Assembly (NCBI GenBank): GCA_016219875.1
Contig: JACRJZ010000074.1
Coordinates: 1-64,000, forward strand
Length of the DNA: 64,000 bases
Direction of reading: 5' to 3'
From: Verrucomicrobiota bacterium
Lineage (GTDB): Bacteria; Verrucomicrobiota; Verrucomicrobiia; Limisphaerales; JACRJZ01
Positions 36,562 through 47,394 of this stretch are shown piece by piece. A program made the position numbers and the translations under genes. The first letter of the stretch is position 1; every line of letters begins with the position of its first letter. A model generated the notes under the pieces. The model did not search any database, had not been told where the DNA came from, and saw only the letters and a program-made list of their open reading frames with translations.

Positions 36562-38433
36562 ATGGAACCGAATCGACAAAAACTGGGGCTGGTGAGTCTG
36601 GCCTTGTTGCTGGTGGTGGGCGCCGGCGGGCTGATCCTGGGCCGCCTGGCGCAATCGCCGGCGGCGCAAGTGGGCATGGTGTTTGCCGGCGTGGGCTTTC
36701 TCGTGGCGGCCGTGAGCGCGTTCCAAATGCGGCTCGAGGAACGCGAGCGCCTGGAGAAGCTGGAGTTCGATGAACTGAGCAAGTCGGCGTCACCCGGCTC
36801 GAACCTTTTCACGCAACAGGCGGAAACGTTCCCGGCGCGGCGGACGCGCGAGCAGTTTGAGAAGTTTTTCGTGCCGGGCTTCACCGTGCTGCTGCTGGCG
36901 GTGGAGGTGGCCACCGTGGTGTGGCTGTGGCGCTGGCTGGGCAAGCTGCCGCCCGCCGCGCTCCAGAAGCATCTCCTCCTCATGGCGGTGTTTGGCCTGT
37001 TCGCGCTGCTGTTGTTCATGCTCGGCAAGTACGTCTCCGGGATCGTGAGGCTGGAGAACCACCGGCTGCTGCGGCCCACTGCGGGCTTCCTGCTCCTGAA
37101 TGCCTACCTGTCCTTCTTGATCGCGGCCACGGCGGCGGCGGAGTCGGCCGAGTTTCACCGGGTCGATCTCTGGGTCGCGCGCGGGCTGTGTCTGGTGCTC
37201 GGGTTGATCGCTGTCGAGACGCTCGTGGGCCTGGTCCTCGAGGTTTATCGGCCGCGGGTCAAGGGCCGCGAGGCGCGCTTGCTTTACGACAGCCGGCTGG
37301 TGGGCCTGTTGAGCCAGCCGGAGAGCCTCTTCACCACGATGGCGCACGCGCTGGATTACCAGTTCGGCTTCAAGGTGTCGGAGACGTGGTTCTACCAGTT
37401 CCTGCAACGGGCGCTGGCCTGGATCATCCTGGCGCAACTGGGGATTCTGATGTTGTCCACGACCTTCGTGATGATCGATCCCGGCGAGCAGGCGCTGTTG
37501 GAGCGGCTCGGACGGTTGGTGGCGTCGCGGCCGGTGCTGGGGCCGGGCCTGCACTTCAAGCTGCCGTGGCCCATTGACGAGGTCCATCGCTACCGGACGG
37601 ACCAGTTGCAGAGGTTCATCGTCGGGATCGTGCCGGACGAAGAGCACGAGGAGGAGACGGTCCTGTGGTCGGTCGGGCACGCGAAGGAAGAAGACAATTT
37701 TCTCGTCGCCAGCCGCGAGCCGCTCCCGCAAACCAACGAGGACGCGGGCAAAAAAATCCCGCCCGTCAATCTGCTCGCGATCAACGTTCCGGTGCAGTAC
37801 CAGATCACGAACCTCATCGCTTGGGCCTACCATCACGCCGACGCCGGGCCGTTGCTGGAGAAACTGGGCCGGCGGGAAATCGTGCGCTACCTCGTGAACG
37901 CGGACATCAACGAGATCATGAGCCGGCGCCGTGGCCAGGCCGGCGAGGAGCTGCGCCAGCGCATCCAGGCGGCGGCGAATGATCCGCAGCACCCGTTGGG
38001 CGTGCGCATCGTGTTCGTGGGCCTGGCGGGGATTCATCCGCCGGTCGGCGTGGCCGCGGCCTACGAGCGGGTCATCGGCGCGATGCAGGAATCCGAAACC
38101 AACGTCCTGGCGGCCAAAGCCCACGCCCTGGAAACGAACACGCTGGCGGCGGCCACGGCCTATCGCAAGAAGCAGGAGGCGCGGGCGGAGAAAGCCCGGC
38201 TGGAAGTCAGCGCGCTGGCCCGGGCGGCCGCGTTCACCAACCAGATTCCCGCTTTCCAGGCCGCGCCGGGCATCTATGCCACGCGCGCCTACTTGCAGAC
38301 CCTCGCCCGCTCCGCCACGGACGCCCGCAAGTATGTGCTCGCCACCACCAACACGCACGATGTGCTCCAGCTCAACTTGGAAGACAAGCTGCGGATGGAT
38401 CTGCTGGACGTGGCGGCGCCGGCGAAGAAATAG
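36562..38433 (+). CDS. HflK-like SPFH protein with N-terminal membrane domain
   Basis: A 623-residue membrane protein. The first 230 residues carry about five hydrophobic helices (LGLVSLALLLVVGAGGLILG, GMVFAGVGFLVAAVSAF, FTVLLLAVEVATVVWLW, LLLMAVFGLFALLLFML, LLNAYLSFLIAATAAA). After a further helix at about 290-308, an SPFH/Band 7 domain begins: FVMIDPGEQALLERLGRLVASRPVLGPGLHFKLPWPIDEVHRY. A coiled-coil region with ETNVLAAKAHALETNTLAAATAY follows. SPFH proteins form large membrane rings, and HflK/HflC control the FtsH protease. It heads a three-SPFH cluster. Its TAG stop is the first base of an inverted heptanucleotide array. Confidence 0.85.
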   Translation: MEPNRQKLGLVSLALLLVVGAGGLILGRLAQSPAAQVGMVFAGVGFLVAAVSAFQMRLEERERLEKLEFDELSKSASPGSNLFTQQAETFPARRTREQFEKFFVPGFTVLLLAVEVATVVWLWRWLGKLPPAALQKHLLLMAVFGLFALLLFMLGKYVSGIVRLENHRLLRPTAGFLLLNAYLSFLIAATAAAESAEFHRVDLWVARGLCLVLGLIAVETLVGLVLEVYRPRVKGREARLLYDSRLVGLLSQPESLFTTMAHALDYQFGFKVSETWFYQFLQRALAWIILAQLGILMLSTTFVMIDPGEQALLERLGRLVASRPVLGPGLHFKLPWPIDEVHRYRTDQLQRFIVGIVPDEEHEEETVLWSVGHAKEEDNFLVASREPLPQTNEDAGKKIPPVNLLAINVPVQYQITNLIAWAYHHADAGPLLEKLGRREIVRYLVNADINEIMSRRRGQAGEELRQRIQAAANDPQHPLGVRIVFVGLAGIHPPVGVAAAYERVIGAMQESETNVLAAKAHALETNTLAAATAYRKKQEARAEKARLEVSALARAAAFTNQIPAFQAAPGIYATRAYLQTLARSATDARKYVLATTNTHDVLQLNLEDKLRMDLLDVAAPAKK

Positions 38434-38902
38434 AATTGCGAATTGGTCATTGTGAATTGCGAACTGCAAATTGGCCTGAACCGATGAACGCCGACGAGCT
38501 TTCAAAACGCCTTTGGCATTTCGCGGCGCGCGTGGCCAAGACCGTAGATAAGTTGCCGGACACGCGAGTGGGGCGGCACGTCGCTGGCCAGCTTGTCCGC
38601 TGCGGAACTTCGGCTCCGCCCAATTACGATGAAGGCTGCGCCGCCGAGAGCCGGGCCGATTTCATTCACAAGCTCAGTGTCGCGCTGAAAGAGCTTCGTG
38701 AAACTCGTGGCTGGCTTTACTTCGTCACGCTTTACGGGCTGCTGCCGGCAGGCCGGGTGGCGCCTGACCTTGACGAGTGTGACCAGTTGAAACGGATTAT
38801 CGGCCAGTCCGTGGCCACAGCCAGCGGCGGCTCGGACCGCAAGCGCAGCCAGCGGCCACCGGCAGACTCAATTCGCAATTCGCAATGACCAATTCGCAAT
38901 TC
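38433..38902. mobile_element. IVS-like element: S23-family gene between inverted heptanucleotide arrays
   Basis: The left arm 38433-38466 and right arm 38869-38902 are inverted repeats of 34 bp with 32 matches. In RNA one of the two differences (38453 with 38882) is a G.U pair. Each arm is a run of GAATTGC / GCAATTC units in 7-bp phase, interrupted at the same place by a GGTCATTG segment. The arrays run on to 38474 and 38910. The left arm begins at the last base of the SPFH gene's TAG, and the right arm ends 14 bp before the hflC ATG. The single gene inside belongs to the S23/four-helix-bundle family, whose founding members lie in 23S rRNA intervening sequences bounded by complementary ends. 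That architecture suggests a transferable unit. No target duplication is visible. Confidence 0.75.
38484..38888 (+). CDS. four-helix-bundle protein (S23 / 23S rRNA intervening-sequence family)
   Basis: A 134-residue helical protein. MNADELSKRLWHFAARVAKTVDKLPDTRVGRHVAGQLVRCGTSAPPNYDEGC, then SRADFIHKLSVALKELRETRGWL and LDECDQLKRIIGQSVATA follow the TIGR02436 pattern closely (KLP.T..G.....QL.R..TS...NY.E......AEF..K...ALKE..ET..WL). The family includes the 23S rRNA IVS proteins and is related to Avd of diversity-generating retroelements. Its biochemical role is not settled. The last codons (SIRNSQ) and stop lie in the right heptanucleotide arm. The ATG at 38484 was chosen, since the upstream codons belong to the left array. 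It is inserted between two genes that otherwise form a natural SPFH operon. Confidence 0.88.
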   Translation: MNADELSKRLWHFAARVAKTVDKLPDTRVGRHVAGQLVRCGTSAPPNYDEGCAAESRADFIHKLSVALKELRETRGWLYFVTLYGLLPAGRVAPDLDECDQLKRIIGQSVATASGGSDRKRSQRPPADSIRNSQ

Positions 38903-38916
38903 GCAATTTTCCTCCC

Positions 38917-39816
38917 ATGAAACGAAGTCCTCTCACTCTCACCGTCGGCGCGGTCCTGCTGCTCGTTTTCGGGCTGCTCCTGTTCATGTTTCAAGTGCGC
39001 CAGTCGCAGGTCGCGGTCATCACCCGCTTCGGCAATCCGGACCGCGAGCGGATGGCGCCGGGGGCCTACTTCAAGCTGCCCTGGCCGATCGAGCGGGTCC
39101 ACAAGCTCGATCAGCGCGTCCAGAACCTGGAAAGCAAATACGAGGAAACCCTCACCACCGACGGCTTCAACTTGGTAGTCCAGGTCTATGTGGGCTGGCA
39201 CATCAGCGAGCCGACCAACTTCTTCCCCAAGTTTGCCAGCGGTTCCGTGGGCGAGGCGGAGAAGACGATCGAGTCGCTGGTGCGCAGTGTGAAGAATGAA
39301 GTCGTGGGCCGGCATCCGTTTTCCCATTTCATTTCCACCGACGAGAAAGAACTGCAGTTCGCGGCGATTGAGAAGGAAATGCTGGACAAGGTCCGCAATC
39401 AGGTTCGCGCCAACCAGTACGGGCTGGAGGTGAAATTCCTGGGCATCAAGAAGCTCGGCCTGCCCGAGAGCGTGACGAAGACCGTCTTCGCCCGCATGGA
39501 GTCCGAGCGTCAGGTGCTCGTCAGCGACATCCGGGCCAAAGGCGAAGCCAAGGCGATCACCACGCGCGCCGATGCCGACCGCGCCAGCGCGGAGATTCTC
39601 TCTAAGGCCGAAGGCGAAGCCACGCGCATCCGCGGCGAGGGCGAAGCCAAAGCCGCCGAGTCCTTCGCGGTCTTCAACCAAAACACGAATTTGGCCAACC
39701 TGCTTTTCAAACTCCGCACCCTCGAAGCAATGCTGAAGGACAAGTCCACGCTGATCCTGGATCCGAACACGCCGGGCTTGGACCTCCTCCGCAACCAACC
39801 TGCGCCGCCGAAGTGA
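38917..39816 (+). CDS. hflC: HflC-type SPFH protease modulator
   Basis: A 299-residue protein with one N-terminal membrane helix (LTLTVGAVLLLVFGLLLFMF). The SPFH domain follows (VRQSQVAVITRFGNPDRERMAPGAYFKLPWPIERVHKLDQRVQ), then HPFSHFIS, YGLEVKFLGIKKLGLPESVTKTVFARMESERQ and a coiled coil (KGEAKAITTRADADRASAEILSKAEGEATRIRGEGEAKA). These match HflC. With HflK it would form the membrane ring around FtsH. The next SPFH gene starts one base after its stop. Confidence 0.92.
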   Translation: MKRSPLTLTVGAVLLLVFGLLLFMFQVRQSQVAVITRFGNPDRERMAPGAYFKLPWPIERVHKLDQRVQNLESKYEETLTTDGFNLVVQVYVGWHISEPTNFFPKFASGSVGEAEKTIESLVRSVKNEVVGRHPFSHFISTDEKELQFAAIEKEMLDKVRNQVRANQYGLEVKFLGIKKLGLPESVTKTVFARMESERQVLVSDIRAKGEAKAITTRADADRASAEILSKAEGEATRIRGEGEAKAAESFAVFNQNTNLANLLFKLRTLEAMLKDKSTLILDPNTPGLDLLRNQPAPPK

Positions 39817-39817
39817 T

Positions 39818-40939
39818 ATGAGCGCCGAACACGATCCCCATCATCCGCCCGCCCCGGCTCCCCCGCCGCCGGGCATGCCTGAAGACAGCGCCGGGCAGGC
39901 CCTGGCGGAGACGCTGCGCAGCAGCTTCTTCGTCATCAAGATCCTGATGGTCCTGCTCGTGGCGGTCTTCCTCTGCTCCGGCATCACCATCGTCGGGCCG
40001 CAGGAGCGCGCAATTCTCCTGCGTTTCGGCAAGCCGGTCGGCGAGGGCGAACAGGCGGTGCTGAAGCCCGGCTTCCACTGGGCCTTCCCGGCGCCCATCG
40101 ACGAAGTGGTCAAGATTCCCGCCGGCCAGGTCCGCGTCGCCACCTCGACCGCCGGCTGGTACGCGACGACGCCCGAGCTGGCCGCCGCCAAGATTGAACC
40201 GCCGCCGGGCGACTCGTTGAAGCCGGGGCGCGATGGCTACGTGCTCACGTCCGACGCGAACATCATTCACGCCTACGCCACCGTGCGCTATCGCATCACC
40301 GATCCCGTGCGGTTTGAATTCGCCTTCACCAACACACCCGTGTTTCTCACCAACGCGCTGAACAACGCGCTCTTCTTCGCCGCCTCGCAGTTCACCGTGG
40401 ATGCCATCCTGACCCGGGACGTGACCGCCTTCCGCGAGAAAGTCCGCCACCGCCTGGAGCAACTCATCGAGGAAGCGCGGCTCGGCATCGTCATCGAGCA
40501 AAGCGACGTCCAGGCGCGTGCGCCGCGCCAGGAGAGCGTCAGCCGGGCTTTTGACGCTGTGACCGAGGCCGGCCTCAAGAGCGGCACGGTGCTGAACGAG
40601 GCGCAGAGTTACGCCAACACCATGCTCAGCGGCGCGCTGGGCGGTGCGGCGGCGTTGACGAACGCGGCCAGGACGGACAAGACCCGCCTGGTCGAATCGA
40701 TCCGAGGCGAGGCGGACGAATTCACGGCCATCCGGCCGCAGTATGAAGCCAATCCCAGCCTCTACGCGTTGCAGCGCCAGACCGAGACGCTGGCCCGCGT
40801 CCTGACCAACGCGCAGCAGGAGAAGTTCTTCGTGGCGCCGGGCGCCGACGGCCAGCCTCGCGAGTTGCGCCTGCTCCTGAGCCGCGAGCCGGCCAAACCC
40901 AGGTCCGCCCCGGAGCCGCCGGCAGGGGACCATCATTGA
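39818..40939 (+). CDS. hflK: HflK-type SPFH protease modulator
   Basis: A 373-residue protein: a Pro/His-rich cytoplasmic N-terminus (HDPHHPPAPAPPPPG), one membrane helix (about 38-60), then an SPFH domain (ITIVGPQERAILLRFGKPVGEGEQAVLKPGFHWAFPAPIDEVVKIP). DANIIHAYATVRYRITDP and the EARLGIVIEQSDVQARAPRQ segment fit HflK. The start at 39818 lies one base after the hflC stop, so translation is probably coupled. The gene order (SPFH, S23 gene, hflC, hflK) gives three SPFH proteins in one cluster. Confidence 0.88.
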   Translation: MSAEHDPHHPPAPAPPPPGMPEDSAGQALAETLRSSFFVIKILMVLLVAVFLCSGITIVGPQERAILLRFGKPVGEGEQAVLKPGFHWAFPAPIDEVVKIPAGQVRVATSTAGWYATTPELAAAKIEPPPGDSLKPGRDGYVLTSDANIIHAYATVRYRITDPVRFEFAFTNTPVFLTNALNNALFFAASQFTVDAILTRDVTAFREKVRHRLEQLIEEARLGIVIEQSDVQARAPRQESVSRAFDAVTEAGLKSGTVLNEAQSYANTMLSGALGGAAALTNAARTDKTRLVESIRGEADEFTAIRPQYEANPSLYALQRQTETLARVLTNAQQEKFFVAPGADGQPRELRLLLSREPAKPRSAPEPPAGDHH

Positions 40940-40972
40940 GCGGGAAGAAACCGTCGCGTAAGGTGTGATCCT

Positions 40973-41386
40973 ATGGGCAAAGTCACCGTCAAGCTCCAAC
41001 TGACCAATTACCTGGATACGGAACTGAAGCGGCTGAAGCTTCGGAAGGGCAAGCCGCGCCGGGTAGAGGCCGACGCCTTGGTGGACACGGGGGCGACACG
41101 CCTTTATCTCAAGGCCAGTGTCATCAAGGCGCTGGGCCTGCGCCAAGAGGGGCAGGTGGAATCAAAGACCACGAACGGCCTTCGCCAGCGGCCGGTGTAT
41201 CAGCCCGTGCGGCTCGATCTGATGGGGCGGAACGGGATCTTCGAAGTGGTGGAAGTGGATGACGACGTTCCCAACCTTCTCGGCCAAGTTCCACTGGAGC
41301 ACCTGGATTTCGTCGTGGACCCCAAAGGCCAGAAGCTGATTCCCAATCCCGAGCACGGCGACCGTCAAATGTCGGAGGAGTACTAA
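40973..41386 (+). CDS. retropepsin-like aspartic protease domain protein
   Basis: A 137-residue soluble protein. VEADALVDTGATRLYLKASVIKALGL contains the DTGAT active-site motif of clan AA (retropepsin-like) proteases, and VVEVDDDVPNLLGQVPLEHLDFVVD supplies the second conserved half (LG...L). Such single-domain bacterial proteins would act as dimers. Their substrates are not known. It ends 4 bp before the P1B-ATPase start, so the two are probably co-transcribed. Confidence 0.8.
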   Translation: MGKVTVKLQLTNYLDTELKRLKLRKGKPRRVEADALVDTGATRLYLKASVIKALGLRQEGQVESKTTNGLRQRPVYQPVRLDLMGRNGIFEVVEVDDDVPNLLGQVPLEHLDFVVDPKGQKLIPNPEHGDRQMSEEY

Positions 41387-41390
41387 TTTC

Positions 41391-43451
41391 ATGAAAGTCA
41401 CATCCCACGCCGTACACCTTCACGATCACCCGCACGAACACGACGAGTCCTGCGGCTGCGGCCAAGAACATTCGCACGTGCAGGTGCAACTCAAGCAGAC
41501 CCTCCTCGGCCTGCTGTTCGTCATCAACTCGTTCATCGTTGAACGCCTCCTCGAACGCGGCGGCGCGGTGGCGGATGTCAGCGCCATGATCGGCGCGATC
41601 ATCCTCGGCTTCCCGATTGTCTGGACAGCCATCAAGGACCTGCGCGGCGGCACGCTGACCACCAACGAGCTGGTCGCCCTGGCAGTCATCGCGTCGTTCT
41701 CCTCCGGCCATTACCAGGAAGCCGGCGTCGTGTCGTTCTTCATGCTGTTGGGGCAGATCATCGAAACCCGCACCGCGGAAGGCGCGCGCCTGTCCATCGA
41801 GTCGCTGATCAAATTGACGCCGACCAAAGCCCGCCGCGTGACGGGTCATCAGGAACAGGAAGTGCCCGTCAAAGACCTCGCCGTCGGCGACGTCATCCGC
41901 GTCCGCCCCGGCGACAACGTGGCCGCCGACGGGGTGATCGTGAGCGGCCAGGGTTCCTTCAATCAGGCCAACATCACCGGCGAATCACTCCCCGTGGACA
42001 AGAAGCCGGGCGATGAAGCCTTCGCCGGCACCGTCAATCTGACCGGCGTGCTCGAAATCCGCGTTACCCGTGCGGGCCAGGACACGACCCTGGGCAAAGT
42101 GCGCGACCTCATTCTTGCGGCGGAGAAGACCAAGCTGCCCATCATGCGGATCGTCGATCAGTACATGGGTTTCTACACGCCGCTGGTCCTGGTCATCGGC
42201 GCGCTGGTGTGGGCGTTCACGCAAGACCTCAGCCGTGTGATCGCCGTCTTCATCGTCTCGTGCCCCTGCGCCTTCGTGCTTGCGACGCCGACAGCGATGG
42301 TGGCCGCGCTCTCCGCCGCCGCACGCCTGGGCGTGTTGATCAAGAACGTGGGCGACATTGAACTGGCGGCGAAGATCAACGCGTTCGTCTTCGACAAGAC
42401 CGGGACGCTGACCAGCGGCAAGCTGGCGGTCAGCCGTCTCGCGCCGCTGGACGGAACTTCGCCGGCGGAGTTGCTCCACCTCGCGGCCTCGGCGGAGAAA
42501 TACAGCAATCATCCCACGGCCAAGGCGCTGGCCCAGTTGGCTGATGAAGCCGGCGTGCCGCTCCACGAGCCGGGGGACTTTTCCGAAGCGGCGGGTCGCG
42601 GCATCAAAGCGAAGGTGGACGGCGCGCCCATCGTTATTGGCCGCGCGCAGTGGCTCAAGGACAATGGCGTGACCGAGGACTTCCTCAAGTCTGTGGACCT
42701 GAACGAAACCGAAGGCTGGAGCCTGATCTTCGTGGCGCGGGGGGGCAAGTGCATCGGCTGGATCGGCCTCCAGGATGAGACGCGCAAGGAAGCCGCGGAG
42801 TCCCTCGCTGACCTCAAGCAGACCGGCGTGCGTCGCATCGCCATGGTCAGCGGCGACCGCCAGCCGGTGGCGGCCCGCGTGGCCAAGGAGATCGGTTGCG
42901 AAGAAGTCGTGGGCGAATGCCTGCCGCAGAACAAAGTCGATTTCGTCCGCACCATCCGCAGCAAAGGCTATCGCGTCGCGGTGGTAGGTGACGGCGTGAA
43001 CGACGCGCCCGCGCTGGCCGCGGGCGACCTCGGCATCGCCATGGGCGCCGCCGGCAGTGAAGTCGCCATCCACAGCGCCACCATTGCGCTCATGAACAAC
43101 GATCTGCGGCGGCTGCCGTTCCTCGTGCGTCTTTCGCGGCACACCCGGCGCGTCATCAACCAGAACTTTCTCTTCGGCGTGCTCTTCGTGATCGGCGGGC
43201 TGGTGTTGGCGGCGACGAAGTACATCAACCCCATCGTTGCGGCGGTCATGCACGTGGCCGGTTCCCTGATCGTCGTCTTCAATAGCTTCCGCTTGGTGCG
43301 CCACGGCGAGGAACTGGAGCCGTATCGCCCGATTACTCTGGCGGACGCGGCTCCGCCTCCTGAGCACGCACATGGCCCTGGCTGCGGCTGCGGCCAGGAT
43401 CACGATCGCGAGGGCGGGCAGCCCATCCACCTCAAGCCGCGGACAACGTAG
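41391..43451 (+). CDS. heavy-metal P1B-type ATPase with His/Cys-rich tails
   Basis: A 686-residue metal-exporting ATPase. The N-terminal tail (HAVHLHDHPHEHDESCGCGQEHSH) and C-terminal tail (EHAHGPGCGCGQDHD) are both His-rich and both contain CGCGQ. No HMA domain is present. The core has TGESLPVDK, the transport-site motif C291-P-C293 (VSCPCAFVLATPTA), the phosphorylation motif D335KTGTLT, the HP motif (YSNHPTAKAL) and GDGVNDAPALAAGDLG. CPC suggests Cu, Zn or Cd. The last helices (INQNFLFGVLF, MHVAGSLIVVFNSFRL) do not clearly match the Cu or Zn/Cd/Pb subtype, so the metal is left open. Confidence 0.92.
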   Translation: MKVTSHAVHLHDHPHEHDESCGCGQEHSHVQVQLKQTLLGLLFVINSFIVERLLERGGAVADVSAMIGAIILGFPIVWTAIKDLRGGTLTTNELVALAVIASFSSGHYQEAGVVSFFMLLGQIIETRTAEGARLSIESLIKLTPTKARRVTGHQEQEVPVKDLAVGDVIRVRPGDNVAADGVIVSGQGSFNQANITGESLPVDKKPGDEAFAGTVNLTGVLEIRVTRAGQDTTLGKVRDLILAAEKTKLPIMRIVDQYMGFYTPLVLVIGALVWAFTQDLSRVIAVFIVSCPCAFVLATPTAMVAALSAAARLGVLIKNVGDIELAAKINAFVFDKTGTLTSGKLAVSRLAPLDGTSPAELLHLAASAEKYSNHPTAKALAQLADEAGVPLHEPGDFSEAAGRGIKAKVDGAPIVIGRAQWLKDNGVTEDFLKSVDLNETEGWSLIFVARGGKCIGWIGLQDETRKEAAESLADLKQTGVRRIAMVSGDRQPVAARVAKEIGCEEVVGECLPQNKVDFVRTIRSKGYRVAVVGDGVNDAPALAAGDLGIAMGAAGSEVAIHSATIALMNNDLRRLPFLVRLSRHTRRVINQNFLFGVLFVIGGLVLAATKYINPIVAAVMHVAGSLIVVFNSFRLVRHGEELEPYRPITLADAAPPPEHAHGPGCGCGQDHDREGGQPIHLKPRTT

Positions 43452-43455
43452 GGCG

Positions 43456-43523
43456 TAGGACAGGCGTCGCGCCTGTCTCCATCTTCCCAACGAAATCACA
43501 GACAGGCGCGACGCCTGTCCCAC
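43456..43523. repeat. GGACAGGCGTCGCGCCTGTC palindromic element
   Basis: The outer arms (43456 onward and 43501-43523) are inverted repeats, and each arm is itself nearly palindromic. It lies between convergent genes (P1B-ATPase and clpC) and may end transcription in both directions. Related copies are at 48183-48313 and 61471-61554. Confidence 0.8.
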
Positions 43524-43538
43524 CCGTCTCGCTCCAGT

Positions 43539-46043
<2,505 letters not shown>

Positions 46044-46290
46044 ATCACGGTCAAAAATCTCACAATGTCATGTCGGCGTCTTCTGTCGATGCCTTAGTTC
46101 AATCTGCAACGCCCCCCGCCTCCGCCCGCGTCCTTTCGGCTCGTGGTCGTTCCGGCGATTCGCTGTCGTGCGTGCTCACGGGGCCAAGGTATCGGCTCGC
46201 TCGTGAAAAATCAACGGCTGGGCCGCGCGGGGCTGCAACGGGGGCGCCTCTGGGCACAACCACCGTCATGGCGCAGGTGTTCGCCGCCGG

Positions 46291-47394
46291 TCATCCCTTC
46301 CCCGGCTCCGGCGTCCGGTCGCGCGGCGGCATGGTTGGACGCTTCGTGCTGCGCAGGCGGTCGCGCAGCAGATCGGCGCGCACGATGTCGCGCTGGTCCG
46401 CGTCCAGTTTCTCGGCGATGTCCTTTTGAATGTGGGCCGGCTGCGTGACGATGAACATCTCGTCCACCATGCCGCGCTCCAGGTCCGGGAACATGCCCAG
46501 GTCCGAGCCGAGCTTGATCAACGACAGCAGATTCAAGCACTCCTTCGACGAGATGCTGTGGGCGTTGGCCAGAATGCCATAGGCGCGACCGATGTGGTTG
46601 AAGACCACCTTGGCCTTCTTCTCCAACAACGTGGCGCGTGAGTTCTCCTCGTGTTCGATGAGTTGCGCGACCACTTTGCTCAACCGCTCCACGATCTCCG
46701 GCTCCGATTCGCCGAGGGTCATTTGATTCGAAACCTGGAACACGTTCCCCAGGGCCTCTGTGCCTTCGCCGTACAGCCCGCGCACGGCCAGGCCCAGTTT
46801 GTTCACGGCCTGGATGATGGGATTGATCTGTTCCGCCAGCACCAGGCCGGGCAAATGCAGCATGGCGCTAACGCGGATGCCGGTGCCGAGATTGGTGGGG
46901 CAGGCGGTGAGGTAGCCCAGTCTGGGGCTGAAGGCGTAATCGAGCTTCTTCTCCAGCTTGGTGTCCACCTCGTCGATGGCCGTCCAGGCTTCGCGGATTT
47001 GCAGGCCGGGACGCAACGCCTGCATCCGCAGGTGGTCTTCCTCGTTGATCATCACGCACAGCGACTCGTCCTTGTTCAACACCATGCCGCTGCCCGCGCC
47101 TTTGGCGGCGTGCTCCCGGCTGACCAAATGGCGTTCAACGAGGATTTGTTTGTCGAGCGACGAGAGGTTGTCCATGGCCTCGGTGAAGCAGGCCACCATC
47201 TCCGGCAGCGATTCCACCGCCGGCCGAATGAGATCCAGGGAGCGGATGCGTTCGGGCTTCTTGGCCCAACCAGGGAAGGCGAGGCTCTTGACGTTGCGGG
47301 CCAAGCGCACGCGGCTCGACATGACGATGCGCTGGTTCGGCCCCTCGCGGCGGGCCGTTTCCGCGGGCGGAATGAGAAAGTCGTAAATGTTCAT
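46291..47394 (-). CDS. mcsB: McsB protein-arginine kinase
   Basis: A 367-residue phosphagen-kinase-fold enzyme that phosphorylates arginines, marking proteins for ClpC-ClpP. Visible blocks: IVMSSRVRLARNVKSLAFPGWA, the catalytic-loop segment GSGMVLNKDESLCVMINEEDHLRMQ, FGYLTACPTNLGTG-like GYLTACPTNLGTGIR, and the C-terminal NxxGRAYGILANAHSISSKECLNLLS. All match McsB. The start overlaps the mcsA stop (ATGA). The final residues after RLRS are a Pro/Arg-rich tail without similarity. Confidence 0.95.
   Translation of the reverse strand: MNIYDFLIPPAETARREGPNQRIVMSSRVRLARNVKSLAFPGWAKKPERIRSLDLIRPAVESLPEMVACFTEAMDNLSSLDKQILVERHLVSREHAAKGAGSGMVLNKDESLCVMINEEDHLRMQALRPGLQIREAWTAIDEVDTKLEKKLDYAFSPRLGYLTACPTNLGTGIRVSAMLHLPGLVLAEQINPIIQAVNKLGLAVRGLYGEGTEALGNVFQVSNQMTLGESEPEIVERLSKVVAQLIEHEENSRATLLEKKAKVVFNHIGRAYGILANAHSISSKECLNLLSLIKLGSDLGMFPDLERGMVDEMFIVTQPAHIQKDIAEKLDADQRDIVRADLLRDRLRSTKRPTMPPRDRTPEPGKG

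Noticed and set aside
38433..38902. A real 23S rRNA intervening sequence
   Set aside because: There is no rRNA sequence on either side. The flanks are the ends of two SPFH genes, so only the architecture is IVS-like.
36501..38910. CRISPR-like arrays
   Set aside because: The 7-bp units are adjacent with no spacers and no cas genes are present, so this is tandem repeat DNA.
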